From Bordetella parapertussis (lineage in GTDB: Bacteria > Acidobacteriota > Terriglobia > Bryobacterales > Bryobacteraceae), in the NCBI GenBank assembly GCA_943328975.2, contig CALQCC020000002.1, forward strand, positions 1 through 64,000: DNA of 64,000 nt, in the 5' to 3' direction. This document shows, in pieces, positions 52,003 through 60,543 of this stretch. A program made the translations under genes and the position numbers. Each line of letters starts with the position of its first letter. Position 1 is the stretch's first letter. The notes below the pieces were generated by a model that saw only the letters and a list, made by a program, of their open reading frames with translations, searched no databases and was not told where the DNA came from.

Positions 52003-52706
52003 GGACTCCATCCGCAATCATGGCCGCCCTATGCGGCGCGTCGTTGCTTGCTGCGACGCTGTTGCTCGCGCAAGCGCCATCTGCGAATGGCGGCCTGAAC
52101 CTGATGGCCACGACCGCCAACGTATCGGGTGCCGGGGACTCCGTGCGCTTCGAGATTCTGCGATGGTCCACCGATGAGGAACGCGATTCGCTAATGGCGG
52201 CCTGGACGCTGAGACCAAGCGCTTCCGCGGCTAAGGCCGGTGCCGGTGCTGCAAAAGCCGGTGCGGCCAAGGGCGCTGCCAAAGGAAAAGGGTCAGCTCC
52301 CGTGAGCGAGTCCGCGAATAGGGTTACGCCTGAGGCGTCGCTCTCCAAAGCATTGCAGGAGACTACGACCGCTGGATACCTGTGGTCGTCGGAGATGGCC
52401 GGATATGCTCTTCGTTATGCCGGCAAGGTCGGCAATCCAGATGGGTCGCAGCGGATCATCCTGATCACGCAGCGCCGACTGGGAGCGGTGAACCAACTGT
52501 GGAATCCCACCTTTGAGGGCACCCCGAACACGGACGAGTTCTCCGTGATTGAGCTGCGCCTCAACGCCAAGGGCGAGGGTGAGGGGAAAGTTACGCTGGT
52601 AGGCAAGGCGGCTCTGGATGCCGCGGCCAAGATCGTCACACTCGAAAACTACAACGCATTGCCCGCTGTGTTCCGCAACGTGCGGATGCAGGCCGGGAAA
52701 CCATAG
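51999..52706 (+). CDS. Exported protein of unknown function in the cytochrome operon
   Basis: A 235-residue protein with a signal peptide (AALCGASLLAATLLLAQAPS). The mature part has a strand-rich start (MATTANVSGAGDSVRFEILRW), a low-complexity Ala/Lys/Gly linker at about 80-110 (AKAGAGAAKAGAAKGAAK), then a second beta domain (IILITQRRLGAVNQLW; DEFSVIELRLNAKGEGEGKV). No cofactor motif is visible. It overlaps the dihaem cytochrome by 4 bases (ATGA) and precedes the ankyrin gene by 13 bases. I do not recognise the family; its constant company with the cytochromes is the best clue. Confidence 0.65.
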   Translation: MRTPSAIMAALCGASLLAATLLLAQAPSANGGLNLMATTANVSGAGDSVRFEILRWSTDEERDSLMAAWTLRPSASAAKAGAGAAKAGAAKGAAKGKGSAPVSESANRVTPEASLSKALQETTTAGYLWSSEMAGYALRYAGKVGNPDGSQRIILITQRRLGAVNQLWNPTFEGTPNTDEFSVIELRLNAKGEGEGKVTLVGKAALDAAAKIVTLENYNALPAVFRNVRMQAGKP

Positions 52707-52719
52707 AGGATAGGTCGCT

Positions 52720-54411
52720 ATGAAACTCCGATTGTGCATCGCCATTTCGTTGGGTGTCTCCTACGCCATGGGCGCGACTCTGCCGAGCGAGGTCGCCGAT
52801 GCGGCCATGCGCGGGGACAAGGCCACTGTGCGCAGCTTGGTGCAGAAGAAGGCCGACGTCAACGCGCCACAGGTCGACGGATCCAGCGCGTTGCATTGGG
52901 CCGCGCAAATGGATGACCTCGAGTTGGCCGACCTCTTGATTCGCGCTGGCGCGAAGGTTTCCACATCGAACGCCGCTGGCGCCACGCCGTTGCTGATGGC
53001 GTCCTTGAACGGCAGCTCCGCCATGCTCGATCGCCTGATCGCCGCCGGGGCGAATCCCAACACGCCGATCTCCCGGTCCGGCGATACCGCTCTCATGATC
53101 ACATCCCGAACGGGCAAAGTGGACGCGGTCCGCGTGCTGCTGGATCGTGGCGCGAAGGTGAATGCCCAGGAAACTTGGGGCGGCACCACCGCGCTGATGT
53201 GGGCGGTCTCTGAACGACACGCCGACGTCGCGAAGCTGCTGGTGGAGCGCGGCGCGGATGTAAACGTTCGGTCCTACTACGTTCCTTCCGCCTCAGGGCG
53301 CGGCTTCGAGGGGACCACGCCGGTGCCGAACAAGACGACCGAGGGATTTGAGGAATTCGCGAGCGGGTGGCTAACCGCGCTGATGCTGGCGGCTCGGGAG
53401 AACGACGTGGAATCCGCGAAGCTGCTGGTGAAAGCCGGCTCCGACATTAATGCTCAATCCGCGGACGGAAAGGACGCGTTGTCGCTGGCTTTCTTCGACG
53501 GCAGTTACGACGTGGCCGACTTCCTTATCGATAACCACGCCAACGTCAACCAGGCCGACGCCCAGCATTTCACGCCGCTGTTCTGGGCCGTGGACCGACG
53601 CAACATGGAGACGGCCCCTAACTTCCCGTGGATGGAAACGCGCGATCCTTTGCCGCTGATCAAGAAACTGCTCGATGCCGGTGCAAACCCGAACGCTTTG
53701 ATCAACTCCACGCCGCGGGCGCGTATGCGCGAAGGCTCGCCTCGACTGGTCTACGCCACGGCGTTGATGCGCGCCGCGCTCGCCGGTGACCTGGAGCTTG
53801 CGAAACTGCTGCTGGCCCATGGAGCCGACCCGCGCATCGCTTCGAAAGATCGGGAGACCACGCTGATGGCCGCTTCCGGCACGGGTTTCATTAATGGGTA
53901 TCATCGCCAACGCTCGCCTGCAGAACGTCTGGAATTGGTGAAGCTGCTGGTGGATATGGGCCTGGATGTGAACGCGGCCGACAACTATGGAATTACGCCG
54001 TTGATGGTGGCCGCGAACCTGGGTGATGCTGAGATCGTGAAGTACCTGATCTCCAAGGGCGCCGATCTGGGCGCGCACGATTTGGGCAAGAAGAATGACG
54101 GCTCATTCGGCTCCAGTGTGGAACCGCTGATGCCCATCGACTACGCGATCGGCGTCGGCACGTTTGTGCCAAACAACGCAGTAATCATTCACCACGAAGC
54201 GATGAACCTCATGGCGGAGGAGATGAAGAAGCGCGGCATCAAGCATACGACCTCGGAATGCACGCTGCGCGGCTTCACCTGCGCCTTGTCGAACGTCGAT
54301 CCGAAGACGGCGACGCCCGCCGAGATCGCCAAGATCCGGACGATTCAGACCGGATACCAAGTGGACGGGATCACCGGTGGACTAGCCATCGGCGACGCGG
54401 CTCAGAAGTAG
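52720..54411 (+). CDS. Exported ankyrin-repeat protein
   Basis: A 563-residue protein with a signal peptide (LRLCIAISLGVSYAMGA). About ten ankyrin repeats cover residues 20-470, for example DGSSALHWAAQMDDLELADLLIRAGA, GATPLLMASLNGSSAMLDRLIAAGA, GKDALSLAFFDGSYDVADFLI and GITPLMVAANLGDAEIVKYLISKGA. The C-terminal about 70 residues are not repeats and hold one Cys pair (SECTLRGFTCAL). Ankyrin arrays bind proteins, so it probably scaffolds or recruits the other products of this operon outside the cytoplasm. It ends the block; its stop lies 7 bases from a convergent gene. RBS GAGGATAGGT precedes the ATG. Confidence 0.88.
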   Translation: MKLRLCIAISLGVSYAMGATLPSEVADAAMRGDKATVRSLVQKKADVNAPQVDGSSALHWAAQMDDLELADLLIRAGAKVSTSNAAGATPLLMASLNGSSAMLDRLIAAGANPNTPISRSGDTALMITSRTGKVDAVRVLLDRGAKVNAQETWGGTTALMWAVSERHADVAKLLVERGADVNVRSYYVPSASGRGFEGTTPVPNKTTEGFEEFASGWLTALMLAARENDVESAKLLVKAGSDINAQSADGKDALSLAFFDGSYDVADFLIDNHANVNQADAQHFTPLFWAVDRRNMETAPNFPWMETRDPLPLIKKLLDAGANPNALINSTPRARMREGSPRLVYATALMRAALAGDLELAKLLLAHGADPRIASKDRETTLMAASGTGFINGYHRQRSPAERLELVKLLVDMGLDVNAADNYGITPLMVAANLGDAEIVKYLISKGADLGAHDLGKKNDGSFGSSVEPLMPIDYAIGVGTFVPNNAVIIHHEAMNLMAEEMKKRGIKHTTSECTLRGFTCALSNVDPKTATPAEIAKIRTIQTGYQVDGITGGLAIGDAAQK

Positions 54412-54418
54412 CTTCCCC

Positions 54419-54913
54419 TCACTGCTTCTTCAGTGTGTAGACGTAATTGTCGAGTCCGATTGCGGCCGTCGCCGGATCGATAAAGTGGTAGTCGATTTCC
54501 GCGTCGCATCCGGTTTCCAGCGTCTTCCAACTGGAGCCGTCAAATCCCACGGTTGCGGCGACCTTGACCGGATCGACGGACTTGTCGCGCCGCTGCATCT
54601 CGCCGAATGCGCCCTGAAATAGGAAGTCGGCTGGATAATCCTTGACTTGATAGCGAGTGCCTGTGCAGGCCAGGATCTTCGGCCCTTGGATCGCTTTCGA
54701 AGTGATCGTGACCGTCTTGCCCACCAGGGATCGCATCTCCGCATCATCCGGCTTGTGAGCCCGATCCTCCCACCAGGGAGCGACCACCGCCGACACGATC
54801 TTCCACTTGCCCAGATAGAAAGGATCTGCCGCCGAAGTAATCGGACTCAGCGTGCCCAGCAGCAACCCCATCAAAACCATGGAAGACCGGACAGTGCGAA
54901 AAAGTTGGATCAT
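54419..54913 (-). CDS. Exported protein of unknown function
   Basis: A 164-residue exported protein (signal VRSSMVLMGLLLGTLSPITSAA). The mature part starts DPFYLGKWKIVSAVVAPWW, a start seen in small lipocalin-like or DUF-type periplasmic proteins. It has two Cys (LACTGTRYQ and ETGCDAEIDY) that may form a disulfide. A GGGGAAGG site precedes the ATG at 54913. Its -10 box overlaps that of the divergent gene at 54974. Function unknown. Confidence 0.6.
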   Translation of the reverse strand: MIQLFRTVRSSMVLMGLLLGTLSPITSAADPFYLGKWKIVSAVVAPWWEDRAHKPDDAEMRSLVGKTVTITSKAIQGPKILACTGTRYQVKDYPADFLFQGAFGEMQRRDKSVDPVKVAATVGFDGSSWKTLETGCDAEIDYHFIDPATAAIGLDNYVYTLKKQ

Positions 54914-54930
54914 ACGCTGCCTTCCCCAGA

Positions 54931-54938
54931 GTATAATT
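54931..54938. promoter_or_regulatory. Symmetric bidirectional -10 element
   Basis: AGTATAAT contains TATAAT on the plus strand (54933-54938), for the gene at 54974, and TATACT on the minus strand (54931-54936), for the gene at 54419-54913. Both could share one melted region. No strong -35 boxes are seen. Confidence 0.55.
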
Positions 54939-54973
54939 CAGGACAACAAAACGGGCTACAAGAGGAGGCCGTT

Positions 54974-55597
54974 ATGCGCAAACTAGTTTTATTCTTGCTG
55001 GCTTTGGGAACCGTGGTGGCGCAGAAGGCTGACCTTTCAGGCCACTACTACCTGCAGAATGTCCGCGAAGTCGGATCGGAGTTGCTCCTGCGACCCGACG
55101 GCAGCTTTGAATTCATGCTGGCGGCAGGGGCGGCGGATTTCACGGCCAAGGGAACCTGGCGAGCGGAGAAGGATGCCGTGATCCTGAACAGCGCTTCGGG
55201 GAAGGACGCGCCCCCGTTCCAGCTTACCGGCAGTTCGGCCACCAACGAACCTGCCATTCTGATGCGGATCGTCGCGCCCAACGGCCGTGGGGTCCCAAAT
55301 ATCGATATTGTGCTGGGCACCGACAAAGGCCCTCTGAAGGCCCGCACCGATTCGACCGGCGAAGCCGAGTTCCCCAAGGACGATCCGGCTCGAACCGTGG
55401 CGTTCAGCGTCCGGGTCTACCAGTTGGAGACCGAGCCCATCAAGGTGAATTCGGCCCACAACGACTTCACCTTTGAGATCAACGGCGCGGCTATCACCCA
55501 GGTCCCCTTCAAGAACGAACGCCTGACCGTGCGCGGCAAAGCTCTGATTCTGCGGTACTTTGATCCGAAGAACGAGATGTCCTACCAAAAGCAATAA
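54974..55597 (+). CDS. Exported protein of unknown function
   Basis: A 207-residue protein with a signal peptide (MRKLVLFLLALGTVVAQ) followed by KADLSGHYYLQNVREVGSELLLRPDGSFEFML. This lipocalin-like start (D-L-S-G-x-Y, then L-x-P-D-G-x-F) belongs to small exported beta-barrel proteins. A second module begins ILMRIVAPNGRGVPNIDIVLGTDKG and looks like a carboxypeptidase-regulatory-like beta sandwich. A strong AGGAGG site precedes the ATG. It overlaps the M28 peptidase gene by one base, so the two share a transcript. Confidence 0.65.
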   Translation: MRKLVLFLLALGTVVAQKADLSGHYYLQNVREVGSELLLRPDGSFEFMLAAGAADFTAKGTWRAEKDAVILNSASGKDAPPFQLTGSSATNEPAILMRIVAPNGRGVPNIDIVLGTDKGPLKARTDSTGEAEFPKDDPARTVAFSVRVYQLETEPIKVNSAHNDFTFEINGAAITQVPFKNERLTVRGKALILRYFDPKNEMSYQKQ

Positions 55598-56427
55598 TGA
55601 TAACTCTACGTGGCGCTTCCATCGCGGCTCTGCTCGCAACATCTGTCCTCTCTGCGCAAGACATCCAGTTCTGCACGGTGGAGCCGACGGTTGTGGAGCA
55701 GCGTTTTTTGCGTCTGCGCCCAAAGAACGACCAGCGAGCCGAATCGCTGCGCCGTATTTTTGCGGAAGCAGGGTGCAATAGCGACAGTTGGACAGAGCAG
55801 AAAATCAAGCGGTCCAAACTTTCGAACCTCATTTGCACGCTGCCAGGGACTTCGGAGCGCAGTGTGATTGTCTCTGCCCACTACGACAAGGTGGATGAGG
55901 GGGAAGGCGCCATCGACAATTGGAGTGGTGCTGCCCTGCTCCCCTCGCTCTATCAGAGCCTGAGCAACGTGCCCCGTACCCTCACCTACGTCTTTCTGCT
56001 CACCACCGATGAAGAAAAGGGATTGATCGGATCTACCGGATTCGTCCGTAGCCTCTCGAAAGAGCAACTCCGCGCCATCGTAGCCGACGTGAATATCGAT
56101 TCTGTCGGTTTCCCCGGGGCAACCAACGTCTGGCACCGGCGAGCGGATCCAGCGCTTTTCAACGCCGCCGTCCTGGTCGCCGGTGCGCTCAAGATCCCGA
56201 TGAAGGGCGTGAACGTCGACCAGGTTGGAGACAGCGATTCGCACCCCTTCGCCGATAAACACGTCCCTGTCATAGACTTCCATTCCCTCACCAGTGCTAC
56301 CCTCCCGATCCTCCATACCCCCAAAGACGTGGTCGCGATCCACGATCCCGCGTCGTACTACGAGACATTTCGGCTCATTTCTGCCTTCGTGGCTTATCTC
56401 GACGTGGCCCCTCCGCCCGCTAAGTGA
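55597..56427 (+). CDS. Exported M28-family metallopeptidase
   Basis: A 276-residue exported zinc aminopeptidase-like enzyme (signal LRGASIAALLATSVLSAQ). The M28 metal ligands can be followed: SAHYDKVDEGEGAIDNWSGAALL (H, D), TTDEEKGLIGSTGF (catalytic Glu-Glu), VNIDSVGFPG (D), and HPFADKHVPVIDFHSL (H). It is shorter than typical M28 enzymes and lacks a PA or C-terminal domain. It probably removes N-terminal residues from peptides in the periplasm. TAATG couples it to the preceding lipocalin-like protein. Confidence 0.85.
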   Translation: MITLRGASIAALLATSVLSAQDIQFCTVEPTVVEQRFLRLRPKNDQRAESLRRIFAEAGCNSDSWTEQKIKRSKLSNLICTLPGTSERSVIVSAHYDKVDEGEGAIDNWSGAALLPSLYQSLSNVPRTLTYVFLLTTDEEKGLIGSTGFVRSLSKEQLRAIVADVNIDSVGFPGATNVWHRRADPALFNAAVLVAGALKIPMKGVNVDQVGDSDSHPFADKHVPVIDFHSLTSATLPILHTPKDVVAIHDPASYYETFRLISAFVAYLDVAPPPAK

Positions 56428-56497
56428 GTGGAATTACACAACTCTTACAAACACAATCTCCAACTCCGGTTATTCTGGAGATCCAAGGGAGATCTTC

Positions 56498-57352
56498 TTG
56501 AGCCACGAAGTCATTGAATTACAGAGACATGACAAGCCTAACTGGGTTACGGCCATAGCATTTGGCATATTTCACATCGGAGCCGTTGCCGCTCTTTTTA
56601 TGTTCAGCTGGCAGGCATTGTGGATTTCCCTGGCCTTGTACTGGATGACCATCTGCTTCGGTATTAGCCTGGGCTACCACCGGTTGCACACCCACCGGTC
56701 GTTCAAGGTGCCGAAGGCGATTGAGTATTTCTTCGCGCTCTGCGGAGCTTTGACCCTGGAAGGCGGACCCATTTTCTGGGTGGCCACCCATCGCATTCAT
56801 CATCAGAAATCCGACCAGCCGGGCGACCCGCACTCCCCGCGCGACGGCGCTTTTTGGGCGCACATGGGCTGGATCCTGTTCGGGGAAGCCAACCACAACA
56901 ACACCAAGATGATGTCGAAGTACGCGCCCGATTTGGCCCGCGACCCCTTCTATGTCTGGCTGAACAACTGGCATTGGGTCCCCATGATCATCCTGGGCGC
57001 GATCCTCTACGCCTTCGGTGGACCCTCGGTCTTCATGTGGGGCATCTTCCTCCGTGTCACCCTCGGCCTGCATGCCACTTGGCTGGTCAATTCGGCGACC
57101 CACTTGTGGGGCTACCGGAACTTCGAAACCCGCGACGATTCCCGCAACAGCTGGTGGGTCGCCCTGCTGACCTTCGGCGAAGGCTGGCATAACAACCACC
57201 ACGCGCATCCGACCTCGGCTCGGCACGGCTTGGCTTGGTATGAAATCGATTTCTCGTGGATCCAACTCAAGGTTCTGAAAGCTCTGGGCATCGCCACCGC
57301 GATCACCGTAGCTCAGTTGCCTGAGAAGGCCGCGAAGCAGCGCGCCGCCTAG
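56498..57352 (+). CDS. Delta-9-type acyl desaturase
   Basis: A 284-residue membrane desaturase that puts a double bond into acyl-CoA or acyl-lipid chains, with O2 and two iron ions. The three histidine boxes are complete: HRLHTHRS, HRIHHQKS and HNNHHAHP. GDPHSPRDGAFWAHMGWILF is the family loop. Hydrophobic pairs flank the boxes. The start is TTG at 56498, ten bases after AAGGGAGA, since no ATG in frame precedes the first conserved segment (SHEVIELQRHDKPNW). A two-component system follows after 14 bases and could control it, though this is inference from position. Confidence 0.9.
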   Translation: MSHEVIELQRHDKPNWVTAIAFGIFHIGAVAALFMFSWQALWISLALYWMTICFGISLGYHRLHTHRSFKVPKAIEYFFALCGALTLEGGPIFWVATHRIHHQKSDQPGDPHSPRDGAFWAHMGWILFGEANHNNTKMMSKYAPDLARDPFYVWLNNWHWVPMIILGAILYAFGGPSVFMWGIFLRVTLGLHATWLVNSATHLWGYRNFETRDDSRNSWWVALLTFGEGWHNNHHAHPTSARHGLAWYEIDFSWIQLKVLKALGIATAITVAQLPEKAAKQRAA

Positions 57353-57366
57353 CGTAAGCTAGAGGC

Positions 57367-58257
57367 ATGGTTGTCGTAGGACGGCGCGAATCGGTTGGCC
57401 TGTACGTCGCATTTGGCGTCGTCCTCATTTCTGTCAGTCTTGTCCTCTACGTCGGTTGGGTCGTCTTCAACCTGCGATCGGTAGCGTTGCTCCTCCTGGG
57501 AGGGTTACTGCTCGCAGGACTCATCACCGGAATGGTGCTGAATACGTTCTTTCTGGTGCGTCAAATCCGCCGGAATGAACAGCAGGACGCGTTCATCAAC
57601 GCCGTCACGCACGAACTGAAAACGCCGGTCGCCTCCATCCGCCTGTATCTAGAAACGTTGCAATCGCGAGATGTGGACCCAGCCACACGTAAAGAATTTT
57701 ACGGGACGATGCTGGAAGACAGCGACCGCTTGCTCGCCACCATCGAGCAAATTCTGCGAACGGGCCGCGTCGGTTCCGCGAGCCGCAAACCCCATCTATC
57801 CGCATTCGATCTCGACGTCTTAGTCGACGAATGCGTCCAGCGAGCCCGCACCGTGAATCAATTGTCTGACCAAGCCCTGACCTTCAAAGCCGGCCTGGGC
57901 GCATCGGTGCTGGCGGATCACGAAGAAATCCGGGCGGCCGTCTCCAACCTGATCGACAACGCCATCAAGTACTCCGGCAAAAACGTAAAGGTAGTCGTGG
58001 AAACCGCAGGCTCCGGCGAAGATAACGCCGTAGTTCGCGTGCGCGATCAAGGGCCCGGCATCCCCAAAACAGAGTTGAAAGACATCTTCAAGCGCTTCCA
58101 CCGCGTCCCCGGAGCCACCGCCCGCATTCCCGGCACTGGATTGGGACTCTACATCGTCCGCTCCGTTGCCAAGCGCCACGGCGGTCGGGCCTGGGCCGAA
58201 AGTGAAGGATTGGGGCATGGCAGCACGTTTGTGCTCCAGTTGCCGTTGGCAAAATGA
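57367..58257 (+). CDS. Sensor histidine kinase (HisKA type)
   Basis: A 296-residue kinase with two N-terminal membrane helices (VAFGVVLISVSLVLYVGWVVF and LLLLGGLLLAGLITGMVLNTFF) and almost no periplasmic loop, so it probably senses membrane state or an internal signal. The H box is NAVTHELKTPVASIRLYLETL. The ATPase domain has SNLIDNAIKYSG (N), RDQGPGIP (G1), and PGTGLGLYIVRSV (G2). The next gene overlaps by 4 bases (ATGA) and encodes its regulator. Proximity to a desaturase gene is consistent with membrane-fluidity sensing, as in DesK systems, but unproven. Confidence 0.92.
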   Translation: MVVVGRRESVGLYVAFGVVLISVSLVLYVGWVVFNLRSVALLLLGGLLLAGLITGMVLNTFFLVRQIRRNEQQDAFINAVTHELKTPVASIRLYLETLQSRDVDPATRKEFYGTMLEDSDRLLATIEQILRTGRVGSASRKPHLSAFDLDVLVDECVQRARTVNQLSDQALTFKAGLGASVLADHEEIRAAVSNLIDNAIKYSGKNVKVVVETAGSGEDNAVVRVRDQGPGIPKTELKDIFKRFHRVPGATARIPGTGLGLYIVRSVAKRHGGRAWAESEGLGHGSTFVLQLPLAK

Positions 58258-58967
58258 ATCGGATTCTGATCGTTGAAGACGAGAAGCACTTGGCCGATGG
58301 CCTGCGTTTTAATCTCGAAGCGGAAGGCTACGAAGTCCGCGTGGTCGATACTGGCGAAGCCGCGCTCGACATCCTTGCCGCGGAACCCGACGCTTTCGAC
58401 GTCATGGTGCTCGACGTTATGTTGCCCGGCAAGTCCGGCTTCGAAGTGATCTCCGAACTCCGTATGGGCGGCCAGTTCGTGCCCACGCTTATGCTCACCG
58501 CGCGCGGCCATCCTGACGATATCCTGCAAGGCTTCGCCGCAGGCGTCGACGACTATTTGACCAAGCCGTTCGACCTGTCCATCCTCTTCGCCCGCATCCG
58601 CGGCCTGCTGCGTCGACGCGAATGGCTCGGCGCGCCGCAAACACCTCCGCCGTCGCCCGACATCTTCACCTTTGGCGAAAAATCGGTCGACTTCAATCGC
58701 CTGGAGCTACGCGTCCGCAAAGAAGTCCTGCCGCTCACACTGATGGAGGCGAACGTCCTTCGCTACCTCATCCAGCACCAGGGCCAACCCGTCTCGCGCA
58801 AGAAACTATTGGAAGACGTGTGGGGCCTCCACGAGGACACCGACACCCGAGCCATCGACAACTTCATCGTGCGCCTGCGCCGTTACGTCGAGGACGACCC
58901 AACAAAACCCCGCCACATGCTGACCGTGCGCGGAGTGGGCTATCGCTTCGTGGCTGACCCGGCCTGA
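58254..58967 (+). CDS. OmpR/PhoB-family response regulator
   Basis: A 237-residue regulator. The receiver has VEDEKH, the phospho-acceptor Asp in MVLDVMLPGKSG (about residue 55), and K in YLTKPFDLSIL. The winged-helix DNA-binding domain covers about residues 140-237 (LTLMEANVLRYLIQHQGQPVSRKKLLEDVWG; IDNFIVRLRRYVEDDPTKPRHMLTVRGVGYRF). Its start overlaps the kinase stop by 4 bases. The convergent gene's stop codon is directly adjacent to its own stop. Confidence 0.95.
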   Translation: MNRILIVEDEKHLADGLRFNLEAEGYEVRVVDTGEAALDILAAEPDAFDVMVLDVMLPGKSGFEVISELRMGGQFVPTLMLTARGHPDDILQGFAAGVDDYLTKPFDLSILFARIRGLLRRREWLGAPQTPPPSPDIFTFGEKSVDFNRLELRVRKEVLPLTLMEANVLRYLIQHQGQPVSRKKLLEDVWGLHEDTDTRAIDNFIVRLRRYVEDDPTKPRHMLTVRGVGYRFVADPA

Positions 58968-59723
58968 CTACTTGCCCACTAGATGCTCGACGTCCTTGTT
59001 GTTCTCTGTGCAAACGTATTCCAATAACTCTGTGTCCGGCACGTAACGGAGCTCATACTTCACTGTCCACGGCTTGGAATAAGCACCCGGATCATCGATC
59101 GTCGTCTCCAGATCAATCGTCCCGAAGTTGCGCCGCCGGAACTTCTCCGTCACCCGCAACTGCTCGCTATGCGGATGCCCCCCGGAATCGAGCCAGCTCT
59201 TATCGTTCTGACCAGCCGTTTCCACCACCAAAGTGTCGCCCTCCCAGTGGCCGATCGAATACCCGAGCCAAGTAGGCTGCATGTCCGCCGGCAGCTCACG
59301 GCCATCGGTAAAGATCTCGCGAAACCCGCGAATCGCCTCAAAGAGAAACGTGATCTGTGTAGGACTCTGCAAGATCTTGTACGGATACGGCACAGCGTTC
59401 ACCTGCGGCACCCCTGGTAAATTGCAGTGCCCGACCGGATCGTCTTTCGACAGAGTGTCCTGGCGGCGCTTGTACTCCGTTGCGGCCCACGGCAGCAGCG
59501 GAACATCTTCAGGCTTCATGTCCGCAGCCAAGTTGATCGTGTATTTCACGCCGTTCGGCTGCCGCCAAATCCCGGAAAGATCGGGCTTCCCGTCGGCAGT
59601 CTTCGGAGCAGGAGCCGTCAGGTTCGGCGTACCATCCGCGTTACGCGGAATAGCCGCCGTAGGATGATTCAGCCACTGGGCCGCCAGCGGAAGCGAAAAA
59701 GCGATCAGCATCAGCGTACGCAT
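58968..59723 (-). CDS. Exported protein of the 'DLSGIW' family, second of a tandem pair
   Basis: A 251-residue exported protein (signal MRTLMLIAFSLPLAAQ). The mature N-terminus has the family core KTADGKPDLSGIWRQPNG, followed by DVPLLPWAATEYKRRQ and HCNLPGVPQVNAVPYPYKI. The middle has DGRELPADMQPTWLGYSIGHWEGDTLVVET, and the end TIDDPGAYSKPWTVKYEL. It is clearly paralogous to the gene 2 bases upstream (59726-60454) and more distantly to 10716-11576. A single domain is suggested. No catalytic motif is recognised. The pair lies between a response regulator and a dehalogenase-like hydrolase. Confidence 0.75.
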   Translation of the reverse strand: MRTLMLIAFSLPLAAQWLNHPTAAIPRNADGTPNLTAPAPKTADGKPDLSGIWRQPNGVKYTINLAADMKPEDVPLLPWAATEYKRRQDTLSKDDPVGHCNLPGVPQVNAVPYPYKILQSPTQITFLFEAIRGFREIFTDGRELPADMQPTWLGYSIGHWEGDTLVVETAGQNDKSWLDSGGHPHSEQLRVTEKFRRRNFGTIDLETTIDDPGAYSKPWTVKYELRYVPDTELLEYVCTENNKDVEHLVGK

Positions 59724-59725
59724 CG

Positions 59726-60454
59726 TTATTTCCCCATGTGCTTCAGATCTTTTTCATTTTCGAGGCAGATGAATTCCAGTAGCTCCGTACCCTGGACTAA
59801 ATGCAGCGACTCCTTCGCCGTCCACGGACGCGTATACATTTTCGGATCGTCGATCGTGATCTCCAGATCCATGTGACCCAAGCTGGTACGATGCAGCTTC
59901 TCCGTAACCTTCAGTCCATCGCTTCCGGGATTGCCCGAAGTATCCAACCACGCCTTCCCATTGAAGCCACGAGCTTCGATCACCAACGTATCCCCATCCC
60001 AGCGCCCCGACGAATACCCAAGCCACGTGGGATTCGGATCCGCCGCCAATTGCCGCCCATCCAAATGGACTTGCCGCCATAGGTTAAACGCTTCGTAAAC
60101 AAACACCACCAGATCGCGAGTCTGCACGATCTTAAACGGCACCGGAGCGGATTCGATCTTCGGAACTCCCTGCGGCAAACAATTCGCGTCGGGCTCTTCC
60201 GTGCCCCTGGCCCCGTCCGCCCGAGACTTCATCAGCGCCCTGGCCTCGGGACGATACGGCACGTCCTCCTGCTTCATATCGGCGGTGAGGTTACGGAAGT
60301 GGGTGAGATTGTCCTGCTCCCAGATACCCGAGAGGTCGGGCTTGCCATCGGCGGCCTTCGGCACCGGCCCCTTGAGATCCGCCGTACCCGGAGGGATCTT
60401 CCATTGCGCGGGCAAAAGAGCCGCGGTCAAAACGATCAGAAACGCGAGTCGCAT
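59726..60454 (-). CDS. Exported protein of the 'DLSGIW' family, first of a tandem pair
   Basis: A 242-residue exported protein (signal MRLAFLIVLTAALLPAQ). Core elements are KAADGKPDLSGIWEQDNL, DGRQLAADPNPTWLGYSSGRWDGDTLVIEARG, and TIDDPKMYTRPWTAKESL, ending FICLENEKDLKHMGK. The paralogue downstream ends YVCTENNKDVEHLVGK, so the whole length is duplicated. The two genes are 2 bases apart and must be cotranscribed. Divergence between them (about half of aligned positions, by eye) suggests an old duplication. A TATAAT box on the minus strand just upstream could serve the pair. Confidence 0.75.
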   Translation of the reverse strand: MRLAFLIVLTAALLPAQWKIPPGTADLKGPVPKAADGKPDLSGIWEQDNLTHFRNLTADMKQEDVPYRPEARALMKSRADGARGTEEPDANCLPQGVPKIESAPVPFKIVQTRDLVVFVYEAFNLWRQVHLDGRQLAADPNPTWLGYSSGRWDGDTLVIEARGFNGKAWLDTSGNPGSDGLKVTEKLHRTSLGHMDLEITIDDPKMYTRPWTAKESLHLVQGTELLEFICLENEKDLKHMGK

Positions 60455-60543
60455 AAAGGCTTCTCCCTGTCCTGGGGGATTATATCCCGTTTGGCTGTAT
60501 ACCGCGATACAATTACAGGCGACCTTCCCACTGGAGATCTTAC

